Shown here piece by piece: positions 59,401-64,000 of a DNA stretch of 64,000 bases (position 1 is its first letter; every line of letters starts with the position of its first letter). This stretch comes from Bradyrhizobium sp. SRL28 (lineage in GTDB: Bacteria > Pseudomonadota > Alphaproteobacteria > Rhizobiales > Xanthobacteraceae), in contig NZ_JAHEAG010000020.1 of the NCBI RefSeq assembly GCF_018596315.1, positions 62,001-126,000 of the forward strand. The letters are read 5' to 3'. The notes beneath the pieces were generated by a model. The model saw only the letters and a list, made by a program, of their open reading frames with translations. It was not told where the DNA came from and ran no database searches. The position numbers and the translations under genes were made by a program.

Positions 59401-59926
59401 CACGGTAGTGTCGCGCATGGAACGGCGCACCAAGACCGGCAACAAGATGGGCATCATGGGGCTGTCAGACCCGACCGGCCATTTCGAGGCGGTGCTGTTT
59501 TCCGAAGGCCTTGCGCAATACCGCGACGTGCTGGAGCCGGGCGCGGCCGTGTTGCTGCAACTCGGCGCCGAACTGCAGGGCGAGGACGTGCGCGCGCGGG
59601 TGCTGCATGCCGAGCCGCTGGACGACGCCGCGGCCAAGACCCAAAAAGGCCTGCGGATTTTCGTTCGCGACCCCAAGCCGCTGGATTCCATCGCGCGACG
59701 GCTCAACATGCCGGAAGCCGGCGCATCGGGCGGTCCGGCAAAGGGCCTGCCGGCCAAGCCTGCGCCCGCGCCATCGGGCGGCGCCGATGGCGACGTCTCG
59801 CTCGTCATCATGCTCGATCTGCAGACCGAGGTGGAAGTGAAGCTGCCTGGCCGCTTCAAGGTCTCGCCGCAAATCGCAGGTGCGATCAAGGCGGTTGCGG
59901 GCGTGGTGGACGTGCAGACGCTGTAG
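56417..59926 (+). CDS. dnaE: DNA polymerase III alpha subunit
   Basis: The 1169-residue replicative polymerase begins with the PHP domain (VHLHVHSAYSLLKGS), then the palm and fingers with PDFDIDF (Asp412, Asp414) and the third catalytic Asp568 in VKFDFLGLKTL, the GFNKSHAAAYALVSYHTAYMKAHYPVEFLAA fingers region, helix-hairpin-helix and OB-fold domains. Length matches DnaE1, and the C-terminal clamp region is present, so this is the replicative form, not the error-prone ImuC/DnaE2. It lies downstream of the SOS promoter, which might also read into it. Confidence 0.96.
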   Translation: MSSAGFVHLHVHSAYSLLKGSIKIAKLGELAKADRQPALALTDTDNMFGALEFSDKMAGYGIQPIVGCELAVDFGDQDPNARNALASAPSRIVLLAARERGYRSLMRLNSRAFLETPVHQSPHIKLEWLEGDAEDLIALTGGPDGPISLALHADHAALAAARCDRLANLFGDRLYVELQRHGIDKERRAESGLIDLAYAKGLPLVATNEPYFAANDDYEAHDALLCIAGGKLIAETDREQLTPDHRFKTRAEMAVLFADIPEALASTVEIAERCSFRPKTRKPILPRFTVGADSGSDAEAEEAAELKRQAGEGLARRLQVHGLSPGTTEEEYQKRLAFEIDVINRMNYAGYFLIVSDFIKWAKAHDIPVGPGRGSGAGSLVAYSLTITDLDPIRFGLLFERFLNPERVSMPDFDIDFCQDRRGEVIDYVQQRYGRDQVAQIITFGTLQARGVLRDVGRVLQMPYGQVDKLTKLVPQNPAAPVTLAQAIEGEPKLQAFRDEDPVVARAFDIAQRLEGLTRHASTHAAGIVIGDRPLSELVPLYRDPKSDMPVTQFNMKWVEPAGLVKFDFLGLKTLTVLDVAVKLLRQRNIHVDLPTLPIDDAPSYQMLARGDVVGVFQVESQGMRRALIDMRPDRFEDIIALVALYRPGPMANIPTYCARKHGDEEPEYLHPVLEPILKETFGVIIYQEQVMQIAQVMSGYSLGDADLLRRAMGKKIRAEMEKQRAIFVAGAVKNGVPKGQADTIFELLAKFADYGFNKSHAAAYALVSYHTAYMKAHYPVEFLAASMTLELNNTDKLSEFRAEAQRLGIKVEAPNINRSAATFEVGENTIYYALAALKGVGPQAVELIVEERRKGVFTSLADFAARVNPRAINKRVIESLAAAGAFDTLDSNRARVFAGADAILAACQRSHEAATIGQNDMFGNAADAPTIMLPQIEPWLPAEKLRREYDAVGFFLSGHPLDDYATVLKRLRVQSWAEFSRAVKTGATAGKVAATVVSRMERRTKTGNKMGIMGLSDPTGHFEAVLFSEGLAQYRDVLEPGAAVLLQLGAELQGEDVRARVLHAEPLDDAAAKTQKGLRIFVRDPKPLDSIARRLNMPEAGASGGPAKGLPAKPAPAPSGGADGDVSLVIMLDLQTEVEVKLPGRFKVSPQIAGAIKAVAGVVDVQTL

Positions 59927-60022
59927 TACCCGAGCAACGATCACGCAGAAAACGCCATAGGTGTTATTGCAACCTGACGATGTTCCCGGCTATGCAGTTC
60001 CGGGACAGGTGTTGGGGGCGTT

Positions 60023-60550
60023 ATGTTAGGGCGTGGAATTGCGTTGCTGTCGGGTGCGTTGCTGTTGTCGGGCTGTATGACCGCCAAAGTCGGAAGCGAC
60101 TATGCGGCGATATCGCAAAAGATCGGTCCGCCGAAACCGGGACAGTCCCGGGTCGTGGTGCTCCAACAAAAACGCGACGGGCTGTCCATGGCCATTTGTG
60201 CCTGTGACGTGAAGGTGGATGGCAGCCCGATGGGCAAGGTGATAGTCGGCACCTACGCCTATGCCGATCTCCCGGCAGGTCCGCATCAGCTTGTCGCGAG
60301 CGAAACGCTGTTTCCGGGCGACACCAAGCGCGATTTCACCACGGCGCCCGGCCGCACCTATTTCTTTCTCGTCAAGTCCAGCGCAAGGCATGATGCGGTG
60401 ACCGGGATGTCAATAATCGGGGGTCTGGCCGGTGTGGCGGTTGCGGCTGTCGCAACGTCCGGCAGCGATAATCTTGGACCGGGCGAATTTGTTCCGCTGG
60501 ACGAGCCGACCGCGAGAACGATGCTCGCGGACCTGCAATTGGCGGATTAG
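60023..60550 (+). CDS. lipoprotein with DUF2846-like domain
   Basis: The 175-residue protein has a lipoprotein signal with lipobox LLSGC (Cys18), then a beta-rich domain: VVVLQQKRDGLSMAICACDVKVDGSPMGKVIVGTYAYADLPAGPHQLVASE, in parts, as in DUF2846 lipoproteins, with a later hydrophobic stretch (MSIIGGLAGVAVAAVATS). Residue +2 after Cys is Met, so it should go to the outer membrane. It starts a three-gene set with a protease and an FHA protein, 26 bases before the protease start. Confidence 0.75.
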   Translation: MLGRGIALLSGALLLSGCMTAKVGSDYAAISQKIGPPKPGQSRVVVLQQKRDGLSMAICACDVKVDGSPMGKVIVGTYAYADLPAGPHQLVASETLFPGDTKRDFTTAPGRTYFFLVKSSARHDAVTGMSIIGGLAGVAVAAVATSGSDNLGPGEFVPLDEPTARTMLADLQLAD

Positions 60551-60575
60551 CGTCAGTTCGAATGGTGCGAGCGGG

Positions 60576-61913
60576 GTGAACGATTTGATTGTCTTGATTG
60601 CCCGCGCGTTGCGCACGTCTCTCCTGCCTCTGTTGCTTGCAACATTCGTACAAAGCGCAGTGTGCGCTCCCGGTGCGCCATCGTCTGCCGCGGAAGGCAT
60701 TTACGCCTCGGCGCCGCCGCGGCTGCTGCAAATCCGCACGCTGCTCGCGGATGCCGGACGGCAGACCTCGATCGGCTCAGGTTTCCTCGTCTCCGCCGAC
60801 GGACTTGCGGTCACGAACTATCATGTGATTTCGCAGGCGGCGCTGGAGCCGAAGACTTACCGGCTCGAATACCGGGGCGCTGACGGCAGCCACGGCCAGC
60901 TCAGCCTGATCGGCGTGGACGTGGCGAACGATCTGGCGATCGTCCAGCTCGACAAACGCGATGCGCCATTTTTCACCTTCGACAAGGCGGCGATGGAAGG
61001 CGCCATGCCCAAGGGCGAGCGGCTCTATTCGATGGGCAATCCGCTCGACCTCGGTTTCACCATCGTCGAAGGCACCTATAACGGTCTGGTCGAGCATAGC
61101 TACAACGAACGCGTCCACTTCACCGGCGCGCTCAATCCGGGCATGAGCGGCGGGCCCGCCGTCACGGCTGACGGCCGCGTCGTCGGCGTCAACGTCGCCA
61201 CAAGGCGCGGCGGTCAGCTCGTCAGCTTTCTCGTGCCCGCGCGTTTCGCCGAGGCGCTGCTTGAGCGCGTGCGCGGCCGCGCTGCTGCGCCTTCCGAACT
61301 GCGTGGCGAGATCGGGCGCCAGCTCGCCGCGTGGCAGTCCTCGCTCTACAAATCCTTTGCCGATCAGGGCTTCCGTCCTGCCTCGCTCGGGCCGTACCGC
61401 GCGCCGGAGACGTCGGCATCGTGGTTCAATTGCTGGGCGCAGACCAATGCGGATGCGACGCCCAAGCCGCGCGCGAGCATCAACTCGACGACCTGCACCA
61501 GCGACACCGGCCTATACGTCGCCTCCGATCTCAACACCGGCTCGATCCAGATCAACCATTCCTACGTGAAGTCGATCGATCTCAATCAATTCCAGCTCGC
61601 GTCGCTGCTGACCAACCTCAGCCAGCCGCGGGTCGTCGGCGGTGGGCCGTTCCGCAAATGGTACACGCCGGAGCGCTGCCATGAGGACTTCGTCAGCGCC
61701 GCCGTCACGCCGGCCCACCCGCCGCTCCGCGCCATCTGGTGCGCGCAGGCCTACCGCGAGTTCGACGGGCTCTATAACGTTGTCCTGGTTGCCGTCAGCC
61801 AGGATGACGGTCGCGAGGCGCTGGTGTCGCGCCTCAACATGCCGGCGATCGGTTATGAGGATGCGATTGCGCTCGGCAAACGGTTCCTCGAAGCTGTGCA
61901 AGTGACGCGATGA
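60576..61913 (+). CDS. exported trypsin-like serine protease
   Basis: The 445-residue protein (start at GTG 60576 with GAGCGGGG just upstream; signal LLPLLLATFVQSAVCA) has an S1 domain with the catalytic triad His (TNYHVI), Asp (VANDLAIVQL) and Ser (NPGMSGGPAV), as in DegP/HtrA-type trypsins. There is no PDZ domain. The C-terminal 200 residues contain four cysteines (FNCWAQ, STTCTSD, ERCHED, IWCAQ) and are of unknown fold. The first start is uncertain, since the frame is open upstream. The stop overlaps the FHA gene by four bases. Confidence 0.85.
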   Translation: MNDLIVLIARALRTSLLPLLLATFVQSAVCAPGAPSSAAEGIYASAPPRLLQIRTLLADAGRQTSIGSGFLVSADGLAVTNYHVISQAALEPKTYRLEYRGADGSHGQLSLIGVDVANDLAIVQLDKRDAPFFTFDKAAMEGAMPKGERLYSMGNPLDLGFTIVEGTYNGLVEHSYNERVHFTGALNPGMSGGPAVTADGRVVGVNVATRRGGQLVSFLVPARFAEALLERVRGRAAAPSELRGEIGRQLAAWQSSLYKSFADQGFRPASLGPYRAPETSASWFNCWAQTNADATPKPRASINSTTCTSDTGLYVASDLNTGSIQINHSYVKSIDLNQFQLASLLTNLSQPRVVGGGPFRKWYTPERCHEDFVSAAVTPAHPPLRAIWCAQAYREFDGLYNVVLVAVSQDDGREALVSRLNMPAIGYEDAIALGKRFLEAVQVTR

Positions 61914-62872
61914 TCTGGGTCGAAATTCTGTCGCGCCATCGCGAGGTCACCGCGCGTTTCCGTATCGCCGCTTCGGAAGCGCGGATCGGCCGCGGCTACG
62001 ACAACGACGTCATCGTCGATGATCCCTATGTTGCCGCAAACCATCTGCGCATTTTTCGCGACGAGGCCGGGCAATGGATCACCGAGGACACGGGAAGCGC
62101 CAATGGCACGTTCATTGACGGCGTGCGCACGAGGCAATCGCGCTTTGCGATCGACGGCAAGCAACTGATCCGGATCGGACAGACGCTAGTGCGTATCCGC
62201 GAGGCGAACTACGCGATCGATCCCGAGCGGCTTGCGCCATCCGATCGGCCTGCGTTGCCGGTCGCATTGGCTGCCGGGCTCGCCGCCACTGTCCTGGGGC
62301 TGTCGGCGCTTACCATCTGGCTCGGTCAGACTTCCGAGCCGCGTGCCTCGTCCTATTTGACGGCGCTGCTGGGGATCATCGGCGCCCTATTGGTTTGGAC
62401 AGGGCTGTGGGCGCTGTTATCGCGCATCTTTTCCGGCCGATCGCGCTTCTTGCGCAATCTGCTGATTGCGCTTGCCGGCATACTGGCGCTGACCGTCTAC
62501 AACGAATTCGCGCGCTATTGCGCGTTCGCCATCAACTGGCCTTCGGGCATCATTTATCAGTACGCGGCCGCCTGGACTGTCCTTGCGGCAATCTGCTTCC
62601 TGCATCTGCGGGAGATTGGCCCGGCGCGGCTCTGGTTGAAGGGAGCGATCGTGACCACGGTGCTGGCGACCGCGATTGCGGCGCAGACGCTGCAGCAGTC
62701 GGAAGCCTTTTCCGATTTCGGCAGGCAGAACACCACCCGCCTGTTGATGCCGCCGGCGCTTCGCGTGGTGCCGGTCAAGCAGGAGGATAATTTCTTCCGT
62801 GACATCGCCGGGTTGAAGGCCAGGCTCGATGCCGATCGCGGCAAGGCGGCGGCCGGGAAGGCGGGCCGATAA
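61910..62872 (+). CDS. FHA-domain membrane protein
   Basis: The 320-residue protein has an N-terminal FHA phosphothreonine-binding domain (IGRGYDNDVIVDDPYVAANHLRI and EDTGSANGTFIDG, about residues 26-72) followed by about five to six membrane helices (ALPVALAAGLAATVLGLSALTIWLG onward) and a cytoplasmic or periplasmic tail. The soluble FHA end should be cytoplasmic and may bind a phosphorylated partner. It is coupled to the protease by ATGA. It may regulate or anchor the protease. Confidence 0.88.
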   Translation: MIWVEILSRHREVTARFRIAASEARIGRGYDNDVIVDDPYVAANHLRIFRDEAGQWITEDTGSANGTFIDGVRTRQSRFAIDGKQLIRIGQTLVRIREANYAIDPERLAPSDRPALPVALAAGLAATVLGLSALTIWLGQTSEPRASSYLTALLGIIGALLVWTGLWALLSRIFSGRSRFLRNLLIALAGILALTVYNEFARYCAFAINWPSGIIYQYAAAWTVLAAICFLHLREIGPARLWLKGAIVTTVLATAIAAQTLQQSEAFSDFGRQNTTRLLMPPALRVVPVKQEDNFFRDIAGLKARLDADRGKAAAGKAGR

Positions 62873-63266
62873 ACATTCGGCCGCCAATAGCCACTCCGTT
62901 ACGGCTCATGCCGCTGCCGGAACGAACACGCGCAGGCGATGGCCCCGCAAAAGCTGAATGAGATCGAGCAGGCGCTGCGCGCGCGACATTAATCCGCCCC
63001 GCTACCAAGCGGGACGAGGTTATCATGGCCTGCTGTCAGGTTATGTCAGCATCAGCAACATGATTTCCGCAGGCCAGCGCTAATAGCCTGAAGCGCGTTG
63101 TGCGCGCGTCGCTCACCCCGCCGCACAACGACGCCATCGCAAATTTCAAGAACTTGTCATGCCTTTTGCGATGCCGTCCCGCGTGATCCGGCGTATAGTC
63201 GAACCGAGGGGGAACTGTTCTGCATCACGTGAATACCACCTGAATTCGCAGCAACGGAGATCCGCC
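62873..63266. other. 394-base intergenic region, no gene seen
   Basis: No open frame with a ribosome site appears in either direction. Short frames present are unlike any protein pattern. The CBS gene's promoter is presumably near its 3' end. No clear hairpin or terminator was found. Confidence 0.6.
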
Positions 63267-63686
63267 ATGAAAGTAAAAGACGCGATGCACAAGGGCGTCG
63301 ACTGGGTCAGCCCCGACACGCCCGTCGCCGAAATCGCCAAACTGATGCGCGCACATGATATCGGCTGCATTCCGATCGGGGAGGACGATCAGCTGATCGG
63401 GATGGTGACCGATCGCGACATTGTCTGCAAAGGACTTGCCGGCAACGGTTTCGATGCCAGCCGCGCCAAGGCGCGCGACGTGATGACCGAAGGCATTCAT
63501 TGCTGCCGCGAGGACGATGATCTTGCGAAAGCGGTGCATCACATGGAGACGCTGAAAGTCCGCAGGTTGCCGGTGATCAACAAGAACAAGCGGATGGTCG
63601 GCATGATCAGCCTGGGCGACATCAGCCAGTTCGCGCCCAATGATTTGATGTCCGGGTACGTGAAGAGCGTTGCGGCCCATCACTGA
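63267..63686 (+). CDS. CBS-domain pair protein
   Basis: The 139-residue protein is a Bateman module of two CBS domains: MKVKDAMHKGVDWVSPDTPVAEIAKLMRAHDIGCIPIGEDDQLIGMVTDRDI, in parts, and DVMTEGIHCCREDDDLAKAVHHMETLKVRRLPVINKNKRMVGMISLGDIS. Such modules bind adenine nucleotides and sense energy or redox state. No catalytic domain is attached. ACGGAGATCCGCC precedes ATG 63267, so the longer frame from 63159 is rejected. Confidence 0.9.
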   Translation: MKVKDAMHKGVDWVSPDTPVAEIAKLMRAHDIGCIPIGEDDQLIGMVTDRDIVCKGLAGNGFDASRAKARDVMTEGIHCCREDDDLAKAVHHMETLKVRRLPVINKNKRMVGMISLGDISQFAPNDLMSGYVKSVAAHH

Positions 63687-63809
63687 AGCGGCGGCGTGTT
63701 GCGATCGAATCGTCCCAAACGGCTCGCGCCCGTTCGACCGCGAACGGGTGCGGGGCGTCCTGCTTGAAGTCGCGCGACCGCAGCGGCGCAGCCGGCGGAA
63801 CGAGCGGCC

Positions 63810-64000
63810 TCAATCGTGCGTGCTGAAGTGGCCGCGCCAGGCCTTCGCCGTCAATCTTGCGAACTGCTCGCCTTCCATGCGGATCAGCGTGGTGTGATCG
63901 CCGCTTTCCATGTAGACGTGCCGCCGCGCATCGATGCTGTCGTCGATGATGACGTCCAGCCCGTAGCATTCGCCGAGCGGCGGTACGGCCCCGCGGTCGC
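63810..64000 (-). CDS. YbaK/ProX-type aminoacyl-tRNA deacylase, C-terminal part (partial)
   Basis: On the minus strand the frame is open from the window edge to the stop at 63810-63812. It encodes RGAVPPLGECYGLDVIIDDSI and the later HVYMESGDHTTLIRMEGEQF, the C-terminal half of YbaK/ProX proteins (the GxVPPxG motif and the SGD/AG region). These hydrolyse misacylated tRNAs such as Ala- or Cys-tRNA-Pro. The N-terminal catalytic lysine lies outside the window. Confidence 0.8.
   Translation of the reverse strand, partial: DRGAVPPLGECYGLDVIIDDSIDARRHVYMESGDHTTLIRMEGEQFARLTAKAWRGHFSTHD

Noticed and set aside
56417..59926. DnaE as the error-prone ImuC/DnaE2 because of the LexA boxes upstream
   Set aside because: Length, intact PHP motif start and C-terminal domains fit replicative DnaE1, and no imuA or imuB gene is present. 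The boxes most directly control the 32-residue peptide.

Overview
The window is one continuous stretch of a GC-rich (roughly 60-65%) alphaproteobacterial chromosome, most like Bradyrhizobium or a close Nitrobacteraceae relative. The evidence is the clpX-lon start, a 14-gene nuo cluster ending in birA and rnj, several small DUF3551 proteins, a pcu-like copper locus, and dispersed palindromic repeats of the kind common in Bradyrhizobium genomes. There is no rRNA, no CRISPR array, no prophage and no complete insertion sequence. Assignments rest on motifs, length and gene order read by eye; no database search was possible.

Layout. 1-3.5 kb: end of clpX, lon, a GFA-family protein and tRNA-Val. 3.5-9.6 kb: an accessory patch of small or unknown genes, a methyltransferase, pepT with a displaced copy of its own 3' end, an HU gene, tRNA-Asp and several palindromic repeats. 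9.4-11.5 kb: a Rieske oxygenase with a decayed MFS transporter downstream and a divergent MarR regulator, with a palindrome over the oxygenase promoter. 11.7-31 kb: nuoABCD-[FkbM methyltransferase]-nuoE-[small membrane ORF]-nuoF-[membrane-anchored ORF]-nuoGHIJKLMN-birA-rnj-mce-DUF1467, mostly joined by 1-4 base overlaps or short gaps. 31-34.9 kb: small exported proteins, a methyltransferase bracketed by a duplicated gene end, mtnK, an EF-hand protein and a coiled-coil protein. 34.9-38.5 kb: a ribose/xylose-type ABC importer on the minus strand. 38.6-39.3 kb: a globin, and a candidate small RNA with its own terminator.

39.5-50.2 kb is a copper-handling locus on the plus strand: DUF2946, TonB receptor, beta-propeller, thioredoxin, a second DUF2946, a second TonB receptor, a FixH/YtkA-like protein, PCuAC, YcnI and a CopC-CopD fusion. 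The second half matches the copper-starvation pcu operon known in Bradyrhizobium. The first half looks like a duplicated and diversified module. Together the proteins could carry copper across the outer membrane, through the periplasm and into the inner membrane or to cytochrome oxidase.

50.5-64 kb: proS without room for an internal editing domain, lolC-lolD, three DUF3551 proteins, a porin-like barrel, then a LexA-type promoter with two boxes driving a 32-residue membrane peptide just before replicative dnaE. After dnaE come a lipoprotein, a trypsin-like protease and an FHA membrane protein as a compact set, a CBS protein, and the C-terminus of a YbaK/ProX-type deacylase at the edge.

The strongest leads are the SOS-type peptide upstream of dnaE (a possible SidA-like division inhibitor), the doubled copper-uptake locus with its Cys/His-rich beta-propeller, the candidate small RNA near 39.1-39.26 kb, the foreign genes inside the nuo operon, and two places where a gene's 3' end is duplicated around inserted genes.
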